In this document: piece after piece, positions 46,199 to 55,443 of the stretch
Numbering within the stretch: the stretch's first letter is position 1
How the letters are laid out: each line of letters starts with the position of its first letter
The notes under the pieces: generated by a model
Told to the model about the DNA's origin: nothing
The model's input: only the letters and a program-made list of their open reading frames with translations
Databases searched by the model: none
Program-made: the position numbers and the translations under genes
From: Bacillus mobilis
Lineage (GTDB): Bacteria > Bacillota > Bacilli > Bacillales > Bacillaceae_G
Length of the DNA stretch: 64,000 nt
Assembly: GCF_001884045.1 (NCBI RefSeq)
Contig: NZ_MACF01000069.1
Coordinates: forward strand, 62,001-126,000
Direction: 5' to 3'

Positions 46199-46642
46199 TT
46201 ATTTTAAGAACGCGCTTAACATCCATACATGTTGTTCTAATGTTGTATGAATCGCTAACAACATGTCCGCTGATGTTTCATCGCCAGCTTCACCAGCAAC
46301 TTCCATACCTTCTTTTAATTCTTGAATAAGTGCAGAGTAATCATTCACTAATGTTTGCACCATTTCTTCTGCAGATTCCTTGCTTGTCCCTTCATTCACA
46401 CTAGATGTTGCAAGATATTCTTTCATTGTCGCTAGCGGTTTACCTTCCAAAGCTAAAATACGTTCTGCTAATTCATCAATATTTGTTCCAGCTTCATTGT
46501 AAAACTCTTCAAATTTCTCATGTAATGTAAAGAAGTGTGGTCCTGTCACATACCAGTGATAATTATGTAATTTCACATATAACACATTCCAGTTTGCTAC
46601 CTGCTTGTTTAATACTTCAACAACATTTGTTTTCGTACTCAT
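46199..46642 (-). CDS. dps: Dps/ferritin-like DNA-protection protein
   Basis: 147 residues from ATG 46642 (ribosome site AGAGGAGTGG). [20 protein letters not shown] and [11 protein letters not shown] contain the inter-subunit ferroxidase ligands (two His, Asp, Glu). It closely resembles the B. anthracis Dps-like proteins (Dlp), dodecamers that oxidise Fe2+ with H2O2 and store iron. Monocistronic. In bacilli such genes are usually PerR- or SigB-controlled; I did not find a convincing site here. Confidence 0.92.
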   Translation of the reverse strand: MSTKTNVVEVLNKQVANWNVLYVKLHNYHWYVTGPHFFTLHEKFEEFYNEAGTNIDELAERILALEGKPLATMKEYLATSSVNEGTSKESAEEMVQTLVNDYSALIQELKEGMEVAGEAGDETSADMLLAIHTTLEQHVWMLSAFLK

Positions 46643-46883
46643 ACAATCCACTCCTCTTATCATTTCATAATGTTTATCTTTTAATAACCTAGTTACATGT
46701 TACCATACATTTCCTTTCCTTTCGAAAGATTGGCTCATATGTAACAAAGTTTTAACACCTTTAATACTTCCCTAATATCTTTTAATTCATGTATGCTTTC
46801 AAACACTTCATACGTCTAATTGTCCAAGCTCATACATATGCATAATAGTAAATCAAGCTCATCGTAGTAGAAAGAGGGATAAC

Positions 46884-47924
46884 ATGGACAATCAACAATG
46901 GCAAGTAGCAAAGAAAGTCGCTGCTACTTATATTGGAACAGTCGTTGGAGCTGGATTTGCTACTGGACGAGAAATTGTTGAATTTTTTACAGTGAACGGA
47001 TTTTATGGAACAATTGGTATATGTGTAAGTGGATTTTTTTTTATTTGGCTTGGCACAAAGATGATGTTACTTTCATCACAAATCGGTGCATTTTCAGCGC
47101 AAGAATTTAACAAATATTTATTTGGAGATGTAGTTGGAAATGTTGTAAATACACTATTATTACTCGTATTATTTGGTGTAACTAGCGTAATGTTATCAGG
47201 AGCTGGAGCGGTATTTGAAGAGCAACTTCGTTTACCAAGACAACTCGGTATTTTCATTACAGTGATCGCCTGTCTCATTATAGGTAGTCGCGGATTACAA
47301 GGGGTTTTTGAAGTTAATACACTTGTCGTACCTATTATGATGATTTTTATTATCGGACTTGCTATTACAACTTTTTTTCACGGTACAACTCCTCTTAGTA
47401 GCACTATTCCTGCAGAAAGCTGGAATATGAAGTGGATTACTAGTCCTATTACATATGTCGCCTTAAATCTTTCGCTCGCCCAAAGCGTTCTCGTCCCGTT
47501 AGCCAGTGAAGTAAAAGATCGAAAGGCCATTTTATGGGGCGGTATTTTAGGTGGTGCAGGACTATCTTTAATTTTATTATGTAGCCATTTAGCTATCTTA
47601 TCAGTCGATCAATTTTATCAATATAATATCCCAATGGCTGAAGTCATAAGAAAATTCAATGCAACTTTTCACTTTTTCTTTGTTCTTATCATTTTCGGTG
47701 AAGTGTTCACAACTTTAGTTGGCAATGTGTTCGGAATGACAAAACAAATGCAATCCATCACCAGTTGGAAAAGTAACAATATTATTTTCTTTATTTTACT
47801 AATTAGTTATTGCTTTAGTTACATTGGTTACAGTGAATTACTCCACATTCTATATCCTATAATTGGATGGGTCAGCATCATTTTACTCCCAATTATTGCT
47901 TTTAAACAACTTCAAAAAACATAA
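46884..47924 (+). CDS. YkvI family membrane carrier
   Basis: 346 residues with about ten membrane helices. The N-terminal AATYIGTVVGAGFATGREIV is the YkvI signature, with the glycine-rich unwound helix typical of APC-superfamily transporters. B. subtilis YkvI is uncharacterised. Substrate unknown; an amino acid is plausible by superfamily. Single gene, with a long terminator shared with the convergent small gene. Confidence 0.85.
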   Translation: MDNQQWQVAKKVAATYIGTVVGAGFATGREIVEFFTVNGFYGTIGICVSGFFFIWLGTKMMLLSSQIGAFSAQEFNKYLFGDVVGNVVNTLLLLVLFGVTSVMLSGAGAVFEEQLRLPRQLGIFITVIACLIIGSRGLQGVFEVNTLVVPIMMIFIIGLAITTFFHGTTPLSSTIPAESWNMKWITSPITYVALNLSLAQSVLVPLASEVKDRKAILWGGILGGAGLSLILLCSHLAILSVDQFYQYNIPMAEVIRKFNATFHFFFVLIIFGEVFTTLVGNVFGMTKQMQSITSWKSNNIIFFILLISYCFSYIGYSELLHILYPIIGWVSIILLPIIAFKQLQKT

Positions 47925-47961
47925 AAGAAGCATCCATGTTATTGGATGCTCCTTTTATGTT
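47918..47961. terminator. Bidirectional Rho-independent terminator
   Basis: AACATAAAAG-AGCATCCA pairs with TGGATGCT-CTTTTATGTT with one internal mismatch. It spans both the carrier stop and the end of the 47961-48329 gene. Confidence 0.85.
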
Positions 47962-48329
47962 CATTCACAATCATCACACACTTCCCAGTATGGACCCATT
48001 TCGAGTGCTAAATATGGCTTTAATTGCAAGCGAATCATCCGACTAGGCATACGTTCTAAAACGAATTGAATCCCTTCTTCCTCTTCGTCTAATTCCACTT
48101 TTGAAATCGCAATTCTTTGCATAGTAGAAATAGGCATTCCATCTTTATATAAAGTGATTTTCACCTCATCATATTCATTAAAATACAATTCAACACTCAT
48201 TTGATTTTTCAACATTTCATCAACAATTTCATATTTATCATTTCGTTCCTGGATTATATATTTCCAGCCGCCTCTACCTTCTTCTTTCGGAGCAGCTTGA
48301 AATAATGTCATCAAATCCTCGTATAGCAT
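47961..48329 (-). CDS. Small acidic protein, unknown function
   Basis: 122 residues, soluble, with an acidic stretch SKVELDEEEEGIQFV and a Cys-containing end VCDDCE. No family recognised. Start ATG 48329 has the ribosome site GAGAGGGG. Codon use is like the neighbours, supporting a real gene. The gap 48330-48599 is AT-rich and I see nothing in it. Confidence 0.65.
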   Translation of the reverse strand: MLYEDLMTLFQAAPKEEGRGGWKYIIQERNDKYEIVDEMLKNQMSVELYFNEYDEVKITLYKDGMPISTMQRIAISKVELDEEEEGIQFVLERMPSRMIRLQLKPYLALEMGPYWEVCDDCE

Positions 48330-48599
48330 AAGATAACCCCTCTCTTACTAAAAAACGATGAGTATTTTATATACCCTTTATCTCTATCACTATCCATATG
48401 TATTGTACCATATATCGCCGTTCTTACCGTATTCATTTGCTTCATAACTGTATGTAAAACATCTGATTCTCTCCATTATTATATGAATTATCTCTTATTT
48501 CATTTCTTACTATTCTTCTAAAGCTTTCAAATCATATCAAGCTTAATGAAATGCTTTCTTTGTCCATCCTCCATTTATTATTTCCTTGTAACAACAAAA

Positions 48600-48633
48600 A
48601 AGAAGAGTGACTTATAACACTCTCCTTAAAAGA
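48600..48633 (-). terminator. Rho-independent terminator
   Basis: GAGTG/CACTC stem with flanking AAG/CTT pairs and a run of Ts on the minus strand, overlapping the 3' end of the 48626 gene. Confidence 0.6.
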
Positions 48634-48931
48634 ATTTCCCAGTAGCTGCTAACGCTAATACTAGTATTAAAATTGTAAATAATAATGATACGATGAAACT
48701 AAAAATAGGTAATGCTTTCTTTTCATTCTTCTTAAAGAGTAACTTTAAACTAAGAAAGATATTTACTGGTACAAGTATAAAATAAAAATATTTAACAATT
48801 TGCACCGAACTATTCGAAAGTGTTTTTAAAATAAACACTTCAATTAGAAAAACAATAAAAAATGAAATACTTAACCAAAATGAGACATAACTAAGCCAAG
48901 AATGTCTTTTGGTACCCCAATAAACTCCCAT
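48626..48931 (-). CDS. Small three-helix membrane protein, unknown function
   Basis: 101 residues from ATG 48931, after AAAGGAGA. MGVYWGTKRHSWLSYVSFWL begins a helix-rich protein with three membrane spans (about 13-35, 45-65, 78-98). The aromatic-rich N-terminus recalls small B. cereus group membrane proteins. Function unknown. Single gene. Confidence 0.65.
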   Translation of the reverse strand: MGVYWGTKRHSWLSYVSFWLSISFFIVFLIEVFILKTLSNSSVQIVKYFYFILVPVNIFLSLKLLFKKNEKKALPIFSFIVSLLFTILILVLALAATGKFF

Positions 48932-49074
48932 AGTAATCTCCTTTATTTGCATTCTATATGATTATAATTATACACAAAGTTAACAAATACCTCTATTTTC
49001 CGACAAACATTATACAAAATATACCTTTAAATATTATAAAGATACTCTCTATCTCCTTTAATATTACATAATAA

Positions 49075-49122
49075 AAACAGACTACTCCAATAGCATACTG
49101 CTATTTTGAGATAGTCTGTTCT
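49075..49122 (-). terminator. Rho-independent terminator
   Basis: AAACAGACTA pairs with TAGTCTGTT around an inner ATAGCA/TGCTAT stem, after the chemoreceptor gene. Confidence 0.72.
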
Positions 49123-49125
49123 CTG

Positions 49126-51108
49126 TTACACTTTAAATCTTTCAATTAGACCTTGTAACTCTTCAGCCATTTGAGATAATGTACCAGCCGCCGAACTAAT
49201 TTCCTCAATGGACGCTAGTTGTTCTTCAGCTGATGCTGCAACGTTTTGAGTACTCGTCGCATTATTCTGTGCTGTCATTGCAATTTGACCTACTGAAATA
49301 GATACTTCATTTGCACCTTTTGACATCCCATTAGCCGTTTCAACCATTGTTTTAATTTGATCTGCAATTTCATTTGTAGATTGTAAAATCTCAGTAAAGT
49401 TTTGCTTCGTTTCATTCGCAATAACAAGTCCAGATTGAACTTCTTCATTTACATGACCCATAGATTTTACCGTCTTACTCATGTCATCTTGTATTTCACA
49501 TATTAATTTACTAATTTCACTAGAAGATACGCTAGACTTCTCTGCCAATTTACGTACTTCATCTGCAACGATTGCAAATCCTCTTCCATGCTCTCCTGCT
49601 CTTGCAGCTTCAATTGCCGCATTTAAAGCTAGAAGATTTGTTTGATCTGCAATATTTTGAATTACTTCTAGTATGTCACCAATTTGTTTTGATTTATTAT
49701 TTAATAACTGTATAACTTCATCTGATTGCGAAACAGATTCTGCAATAGACTGCATTTGATTTACTGTTTTCCCTACTAGTTTTCCGCCATCTTCTGCTTT
49801 TTCACGAGTATGAGCAGAAGCTGTATTAATTGATGATGAACTATTTGCTACATGCTGAATTCCTTCTGTTACATCAAATAGTAACATTGCGCCATTTTCT
49901 ACACTTGTCGTTTGCGTCGTTGCCCCGCTCGATATTTCATCCATTGCCATTGTAATTTGCTCAGTCGCTTCACTTGCTTGTCTTACACTTGCCGTTAGCT
50001 CTTCTGATGCTGCTGCAACATGTCCAGCCGAAGTATTAATTCTTCCAATTAACGTTCGCAATGCATCTGTCATCTCATTGAATCCTTTTGCAAGTTGGCC
50101 AATCTCATCATTAGAATGAATTTCGATTGTTTGCGTTAAATCTCCCTCACTTATTTCTTTAGAAGTAGTAACTAATCTTTTTAATGGCTTCGTTATAGAA
50201 AGTGTCACAAAATAAATAAGTGCTCCGCCTATAACTAATGAAATGAACATAACAATTAACATATTATAAAATACAGGTTGAGCAGCTTCAATTACTTCAT
50301 TTGAGTACATCGTCCCACCGATTTTCCAACCTGTTTTTACATTTGTAGCAAATACCATTTGCTTTTCGCTACCGTCATACGTATATGAAAAAGCGCCATG
50401 ATTATCTTCATAAATTTTCTTCGCCCAAGAATCAGCTGCTTTTTCTCCTGATTTTTCTTGAGGATGTGCAATTATTTTTTGTTTTCCATCTAAGATGAAA
50501 GCATACCCTTTTTTACCAATATTGATTAACTTTGTTGTTTTTAATAAATTATCTAAACTTAAATCTATCGCTACAACACCGTTTTTATCTTCTGCTTGTT
50601 TTGCAATCGTTACGACAATATGTCCATTTCCTTGCGCCTTATACGGCTCAGTAATTACAATACCACCTTGTTTTGCGACTGCATCTTTATACCAAGAACG
50701 TTCTGTTGGATCATAGTCTGCTGCCATTTGTATATTTGGTTCTTGCACAAATTTCTTATCATTCCCAGCAACGTATACTTGTTCAACATCTTTATTTAAA
50801 TTGATATATTGAGATAACATCTTTCTTAATTCATCTTGATTATCCCCTTGATACATACTACCTTGAATCACCCGTGCAAAATTATTCACATCATTAAATT
50901 TTGCATCAATCATTTGATTGATTAAATTATCTAATATTTTTATATTGTCGTGAGCACTGCTCGTAATTTGTGATTCAAAATTCTTTTTAGCCGTTTGATA
51001 AGACATGCCTCCGATAATAGAGACAGCCGCAATTAAAATGACAAAAAATGAAATTAGTAGTTTTTTTGCTACTTTCATATCACGAAACCAATTTAATAGT
51101 CTACCCAT
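49126..51108 (-). CDS. Methyl-accepting chemotaxis protein
   Basis: 660 residues from ATG 51108 (ribosome site GCAGGAGG). Membrane helix 1 at about 15-37; a dCache-type sensor (about 40-280) with [20 protein letters not shown]; helix 2 at about 282-304; HAMP (about 305-358); then a long cytoplasmic coiled coil with the hairpin tip [20 protein letters not shown]. dCache domains bind amino acids or organic acids; the ligand is unknown. It signals through CheA/CheW. Single gene. Confidence 0.95.
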   Translation of the reverse strand: MGRLLNWFRDMKVAKKLLISFFVILIAAVSIIGGMSYQTAKKNFESQITSSAHDNIKILDNLINQMIDAKFNDVNNFARVIQGSMYQGDNQDELRKMLSQYINLNKDVEQVYVAGNDKKFVQEPNIQMAADYDPTERSWYKDAVAKQGGIVITEPYKAQGNGHIVVTIAKQAEDKNGVVAIDLSLDNLLKTTKLINIGKKGYAFILDGKQKIIAHPQEKSGEKAADSWAKKIYEDNHGAFSYTYDGSEKQMVFATNVKTGWKIGGTMYSNEVIEAAQPVFYNMLIVMFISLVIGGALIYFVTLSITKPLKRLVTTSKEISEGDLTQTIEIHSNDEIGQLAKGFNEMTDALRTLIGRINTSAGHVAAASEELTASVRQASEATEQITMAMDEISSGATTQTTSVENGAMLLFDVTEGIQHVANSSSSINTASAHTREKAEDGGKLVGKTVNQMQSIAESVSQSDEVIQLLNNKSKQIGDILEVIQNIADQTNLLALNAAIEAARAGEHGRGFAIVADEVRKLAEKSSVSSSEISKLICEIQDDMSKTVKSMGHVNEEVQSGLVIANETKQNFTEILQSTNEIADQIKTMVETANGMSKGANEVSISVGQIAMTAQNNATSTQNVAASAEEQLASIEEISSAAGTLSQMAEELQGLIERFKV

Positions 51109-51281
51109 TACAAACCTCCTGCTTTTCAATTTCAAAAGTTAAATCTAGTGAATTATAAATATTTCCCATTCCCGAATTATTATTTTCATAACCTATTATG
51201 ATGAATACTTTGTAAAGTTTAAACAATTAATTTCTCTTTGTCCATATATATGAATAATATTATTATAAAATTTACAAAAGC

Positions 51282-51314
51282 AAAAAACCAAAGGGAACAA
51301 CCCTTTGGTTTTTT
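51282..51314 (-). terminator. Rho-independent terminator
   Basis: AAAAAACCAAAGGG (51282-51295) pairs perfectly with CCCTTTGGTTTTTT (51301-51314), at the RsgA stop. Confidence 0.88.
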
Positions 51315-52362
51315 ACATTTTTTTATGCTGCTTAGAAATCTTCTTCCACTTATCACGCTCTGCTCTTGCAAGAACAGCATCTTGTTTTCTCATAAAATAC
51401 GCCAGTTCTTTTTGTAATTTTTTATAGCTTTGCAAACGATTTATCGTAATAATTCCGTTATCAATTGCATGATGCACTGCGCATCCTGGCTCATTTTCAT
51501 GCTTACAGTCCCTAAAACGGCACGTTTTTGCTAATTCTTCAATATCAGAAAATGTTGTTTGAATTGCATCGCTACCTTCCCAAAGCTGCAGTTCCCTCAT
51601 ACCCGGAGTATCAATAACTAAACTACCACTCGGTAATCGGAACAATTCACGATGAGTTGTCGTATGCCTTCCTTTACTATCTTCCTCACGAATATCTCCC
51701 GTTTTTGCTACTTCAATTCCTATAAGAGCATTTAGCAAAGTCGATTTTCCAACCCCGGATGATCCGACTAGAGCAATTGTTTTTCCTGAAGAAACAAATT
51801 GCTGCAACGAATCAATGCCAGTATGTTCTAAACTATCAACGATGAAGATAGGAACACCCATTGCCACGGCTTCCGTTTCTACAATTTTCTGTTCCACATC
51901 TTCACATAAGCTACTCTTTGTTAAAACAATAACAGGCATTGCACCACTTTCATACGCTAATAGTAAATAACGTTCCATTCTTCTTACGTTGAAATCATGA
52001 TTAAGTGCATTCACTAAAAATAGATAATCTACATTTGCTGCTATTACTTGTTCTTCCATTCGAGTACCAGCCTCTTGTCTAGAAAAAGAACTTCTTCTCG
52101 GAAAAATACGATGAATAATTGCTTTCTTTTCATTCTCTATTTTCTTTATATACACCCAATCACCAACCGCTGGATAATCTCCCTTCGTTACTGCTTCATG
52201 TCGAAACTTTCCAGACAGCTCTGCCATATATTCACCATCATTACAAATAATTCGATATATATGCTTATACTCAAGTAAAATACGTCCTACTTCAAAGTTC
52301 TCTACAGCTTGTTCCTCAAAAAAAGAATCCCAGCCGAATGATTCTAAAATATTTTGATTCAA
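51313..52362 (-). CDS. RsgA-type circularly permuted GTPase (paralogue)
   Basis: 349 residues, longer than the housekeeping RsgA (about 290). An N-terminal OB-fold (about 30-90) precedes a permuted GTPase: G4-like VIVLTKSSLCED, G1 GSSGVGKSTLLN, G3 IDTPGMREL. The C-terminal zinc site CRFRDCKHENEPGC follows the CxxxxCxHxxxxxC pattern. RsgA helps mature the 30S subunit. The usual TKxD of G4 has Ser instead of Asp, and the context lacks prkC/prpC/rpe, so this is probably a second copy. Single gene. Confidence 0.87.
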   Translation of the reverse strand: MNQNILESFGWDSFFEEQAVENFEVGRILLEYKHIYRIICNDGEYMAELSGKFRHEAVTKGDYPAVGDWVYIKKIENEKKAIIHRIFPRRSSFSRQEAGTRMEEQVIAANVDYLFLVNALNHDFNVRRMERYLLLAYESGAMPVIVLTKSSLCEDVEQKIVETEAVAMGVPIFIVDSLEHTGIDSLQQFVSSGKTIALVGSSGVGKSTLLNALIGIEVAKTGDIREEDSKGRHTTTHRELFRLPSGSLVIDTPGMRELQLWEGSDAIQTTFSDIEELAKTCRFRDCKHENEPGCAVHHAIDNGIITINRLQSYKKLQKELAYFMRKQDAVLARAERDKWKKISKQHKKM

Positions 52363-52409
52363 ATTGATATCCTCCCTAGTTTAACTAAGCGGAAGGATCG
52401 TGCGCTAAC

Positions 52410-52478
52410 TTATACAGTCTCGCCCTTTCCATCCACCTTTGTATTTGGTTTATTATTCATATAAGTTATTTTCACCAT
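52410..52478 (-). CDS. 22-residue micropeptide gene (new call)
   Basis: MVKITYMNNKPNTKVDGKGE then TV and stop. The ATG at 52478 is preceded by GGGGTGATG, a near-ideal ribosome site. The peptide is basic and polar, with no membrane segment. It lies 47 bases upstream of the RsgA-like gene in the same direction. I know of no family. The strong ribosome site is the main evidence. Confidence 0.5.
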   Translation of the reverse strand: MVKITYMNNKPNTKVDGKGETV

Positions 52479-52543
52479 AATACATCACCCCGTTCTCATT
52501 TTAATTACTCTCATTATATGGAATATTCATTTAAAAAGCTACT

Positions 52544-53071
52544 CTATTTAACGTAATTTTCAAACAATTTATTTTTCATCATTCTAATTTGCCCACGGTG
52601 ATTAATCTCATCTTCTAGCACATGAAACCACAGATAGTGCTGGTTATACGCTACATCGTTAGGCCACTTTCTTTCTGACATAAGCCATTCATCACCTTGT
52701 TCAATCAAATACTTCAATGATTCTTCTCGAACACTTTGCAGAAGTTGTACATAATACTGTATGTCATGACCACGGATTGTTCTCCCTGCTTCCCCTAAAT
52801 ACAGTGCGTCTTCCCATATTTCTAATTCTTCTTTTGTAAAGTCGCGCTCTTGAAATGAAATAAGTTGATGAGCTTTTTCTATAGCTGCTATATGTTTTAA
52901 TAATGCTCCGATAGAATTTCCTCCACTCGGCATAATTAAATCTAATTGCTCAACTGATAGATCTTTTATTTCCTGTAATGTTACAGCCCTCGTATGCTCC
53001 AGCATGCTTACTAATTCCCCTATATTTTTTGTATAACCATCCACACTTCTTATTCGATAATCTATATTCAT
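52544..53071 (-). CDS. DinB family protein
   Basis: 175 residues from ATG 53071 (ribosome site AAAGGGGTG). The DinB pattern: IGALLKHIAAIEKAHQLISF (first His), and a C-terminal YLWFHVLEDEINHRGQIRMM with two His, the metal triad. It resembles B. subtilis YkkA-like members. A thiol-transferase or hydrolase role is possible. It precedes the micropeptide and RsgA genes in the same direction; the 65-base gap to the micropeptide may or may not hold a promoter. Confidence 0.85.
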   Translation of the reverse strand: MNIDYRIRSVDGYTKNIGELVSMLEHTRAVTLQEIKDLSVEQLDLIMPSGGNSIGALLKHIAAIEKAHQLISFQERDFTKEELEIWEDALYLGEAGRTIRGHDIQYYVQLLQSVREESLKYLIEQGDEWLMSERKWPNDVAYNQHYLWFHVLEDEINHRGQIRMMKNKLFENYVK

Positions 53072-53267
53072 CTCACGCACCCCTTTCTACATTCATATTA
53101 AGGAATAACCGCTTCATATAATAGACTGAAATATATCAGATTTTTCTGTTATAATTAAATTGAATACATAATAAACCCAAACAAACTTTCTCAATATGCT
53201 TCTATGAAATATTAAAAGGAATCAATATAAAAGAATCGAATCTTATTCACTAAAAGGAGTGGATTCG

Positions 53268-53615
53268 ATGGAAATGTATCAATGGCTAACTGCTGTTCTT
53301 GTTGGTGGCATTACTGGTTTCGTTTCCCATCTTATCAATAACCAAGGCAAGTTATTGCTTCCACGCCGTTTGAAAACTTTTTTTCACTTTGGTTTTTTGA
53401 CTGATATTCTCACTGGTAGTCTAGCTGCACTTCTTGGACTCGTTTTATTCGATGTCACCTTAATAAAAGAAATTATAAAAGTATCCATTGTGACTGCTAT
53501 TTCTGGTCAGACTTTCTTACTGCACCAAGCGCTTGGTGGTGAGCAAGCTAAAAATACACAGATTGGGAAAGCTGATGAGAAGATTCAAGAAATTGACAAA
53601 TTATTACGACGTTAG
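53268..53615 (+). CDS. DUF4257-like small membrane protein
   Basis: 115 residues from ATG 53268, after AAAGGAGTGG. Three hydrophobic segments (about 5-25, 40-62, 68-90) end in a charged tail GKADEKIQEIDKLLRR. The pattern GGITGFVSHLINNQGKLLLP with LTGSLAALLGLVLFD resembles the Bacillus DUF4257 family; tentative. Function unknown. It may be cotranscribed with the next small gene, 84 bases downstream. Confidence 0.65.
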   Translation: MEMYQWLTAVLVGGITGFVSHLINNQGKLLLPRRLKTFFHFGFLTDILTGSLAALLGLVLFDVTLIKEIIKVSIVTAISGQTFLLHQALGGEQAKNTQIGKADEKIQEIDKLLRR

Positions 53616-53699
53616 TCTATACTTTCTTTAAAAATTATTGCTATAATAAACAATAAATATTTTCTATTGCGTCGTTTGTCAGAAGAAAGGGTGTTTCGT

Positions 53700-53924
53700 A
53701 TGACAAAAAAGAAAATAGAAGATTTCTTAACAAACACTGAAAAAGAGGAACTGCTAGAAAACTATAAATGTTTACGAGAAGCCCGCACAAAAAACGAAGC
53801 TAACTATTTTGGTGAAGCAGTAAATCATCTATTAAATATAGCTAAACAACGAATTATTAAAGATGCAGGCATACATGATGAAAATGCAGCAACTGTTCAA
53901 TCAAAGAAAAAAGCACTGTTTTAG
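53700..53924 (+). CDS. Small charged cytoplasmic protein, unknown function
   Basis: 74 residues from ATG 53700 after AAAGGGTG. MTKKKIEDFLTNTEKEELLE begins a helical protein rich in Lys, Glu and Asn, with no membrane segment and no recognised family. The stop lies within a perfect 17-bp terminator stem, which supports this being a real transcription-unit end. Confidence 0.65.
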   Translation: MTKKKIEDFLTNTEKEELLENYKCLREARTKNEANYFGEAVNHLLNIAKQRIIKDAGIHDENAATVQSKKKALF

Positions 53925-53949
53925 TTCATTAGCTAAAACAGTGCTTTTT
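53907..53949 (+). terminator. Rho-independent terminator
   Basis: AAAAAGCACTGTTTTAG (53908-53924) pairs perfectly with CTAAAACAGTGCTTTTT (53933-53949). Confidence 0.9.
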
Positions 53950-53982
53950 ATTACGCTATTTTTCACATTACTTTCACATCTA

Positions 53983-54083
53983 TTTCACAAATATAAGTAG
54001 TCCGGTATGCTAAACTAAGTATATCCTTTTCCAAGGAACTATATGCCGATATATAAATCCCTATCTTTATAGGGATTTTTTAT
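53983..54083 (+). ncRNA. Candidate small RNA with promoter and terminator
   Basis: TTTCAC (53983-53988) and TATGCT (54006-54011) are 17 bases apart, a plausible SigA promoter. A terminator AATCCCTAT/ATAGGGATT plus TTTTTT follows at 54056-54083, giving an RNA of about 65 bases. A nine-residue ORF could also be read inside. The rest of 54084-54218 is AT-rich with nothing clear. Confidence 0.35.
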
Positions 54084-54218
54084 TTTTGAATTCCTCATAA
54101 CTTTGTTACAATACATTTCTTCTATTATTTCTATACTTTAAGTAACCACTGTAATAAAAAGCACATTCATGTATTCACACTCTTATTAATTCTGATTTGC
54201 GAAATATTTATACAAGCT

Positions 54219-55394
54219 TTATGATGCAATTCCCGTTTCACTATTCTCAATAAGCTTTTCACTTCTTCTAAACAGAAATAAAGCTACTACATATAGTAAC
54301 GCAGTAAAGCTACCTATAAGTATAAAATTGTGAGATGCTGCAAATAACATTCCTGCTATTGCCGCTCCAATCATTTGACCAATATACATAGAAGCATTTG
54401 CAAGCGCGGCTCCTGTCCCTCTTGCTACACTAGACATGTTTTGTAAGTGTCTCATCATTAATACAAATAAAATTCCTGTCACAAAAAACAAAACAAAAAA
54501 CAATAACTCCACCAATATAATGTTCTTTACATGAGGAAGTAATACATATAGCACTGCTGTAAATACAATTCCACCATAAAAAGAAAGGTTATAACCAATT
54601 TTATTTACGATTCTAGGACCAAAAATATTCCCTGTTAAATTTCCTAATCCTAATACGAGCATAGCTGTTCCTATTTCATGAACTTGTAAGCCAAATTGAA
54701 TGGAAAGCCATACGCCAAAGAATGAAAATGCTGCAAAATTACCAGTTTGAAAAACAAAATATGCAAAATAAGAAAGTGAAACCTTTGAATCAGTAAGTAA
54801 TTGTTTATAACGCTTTAAGATGTTTGTTTTACTTCCACCTATATGAACCGGTTGTATTTCTGGTAATACTACATAGATAAGAATGACAAGTAGTGCTGAT
54901 AATAGACCAATAATGAAAAATGGTGTTGTATAGTGTATCATTGCCAAATATGCCCCAACTGGCAGCCCTAAAATTTGAGAGATTGATAACCCTGCTGTTG
55001 CAATTCCAATTGCCTTTACAATTTGCTCTTTCTCTATAAGAAGCGGAATAGATGCCCACACTTGTGGAGATACAAAGGCTGCACTTACACCTGCTAAAAA
55101 TCTAAATGCTAGCATCCATAGAAAACTCGGTGCCATTCCACATAAAAACGTACTTAACGCAAAAAAACTCATTCCTATTACCATTACTTTTTTTCTGTTT
55201 AAGCCATCTGATATAGGACCAGCAATAAGTGCAAATCCAGCGTATCCTAAAGCATATGAACTCACCATCCATCCTGATAGCTCAGTTGAAACATGATACA
55301 CCTTTTGTAATGTCGGTAAAAGTGGTGAAATTAAGAAAGTATCTGTACCTATCATAAACATGATCATAAAGAATACAGCTAGTACTCTTTTCAT
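54219..55394 (-). CDS. MFS efflux transporter
   Basis: 391 residues with about 12 membrane helices. GPISDGLNRKKVMVIGMSFF is the MFS loop 2-3 motif, and LAFRFLAGVSAAFVSPQVWA is motif-C-like, typical of drug/H+ antiporters (DHA1, AraJ/YdhP-like). The aldo/keto reductase gene lies 49 bases upstream (start 56379, same strand), but a terminator (55416-55438) separates them. It may be read through under the ArsR regulator. Substrate unknown. Confidence 0.87.
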   Translation of the reverse strand: MKRVLAVFFMIMFMIGTDTFLISPLLPTLQKVYHVSTELSGWMVSSYALGYAGFALIAGPISDGLNRKKVMVIGMSFFALSTFLCGMAPSFLWMLAFRFLAGVSAAFVSPQVWASIPLLIEKEQIVKAIGIATAGLSISQILGLPVGAYLAMIHYTTPFFIIGLLSALLVILIYVVLPEIQPVHIGGSKTNILKRYKQLLTDSKVSLSYFAYFVFQTGNFAAFSFFGVWLSIQFGLQVHEIGTAMLVLGLGNLTGNIFGPRIVNKIGYNLSFYGGIVFTAVLYVLLPHVKNIILVELLFFVLFFVTGILFVLMMRHLQNMSSVARGTGAALANASMYIGQMIGAAIAGMLFAASHNFILIGSFTALLYVVALFLFRRSEKLIENSETGIAS

Positions 55395-55415
55395 TTAAAC
55401 CCTCTCCTTTTATAT

Positions 55416-55438
55416 AAAAAGAGGGAAGTATCCCTCTT
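55416..55438 (-). terminator. Rho-independent terminator
   Basis: GAGGGA/TCCCTC stem with a run of Ts on the minus strand, between the aldo/keto reductase and the MFS gene. Confidence 0.65.
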
Positions 55439-55443
55439 CTCAA

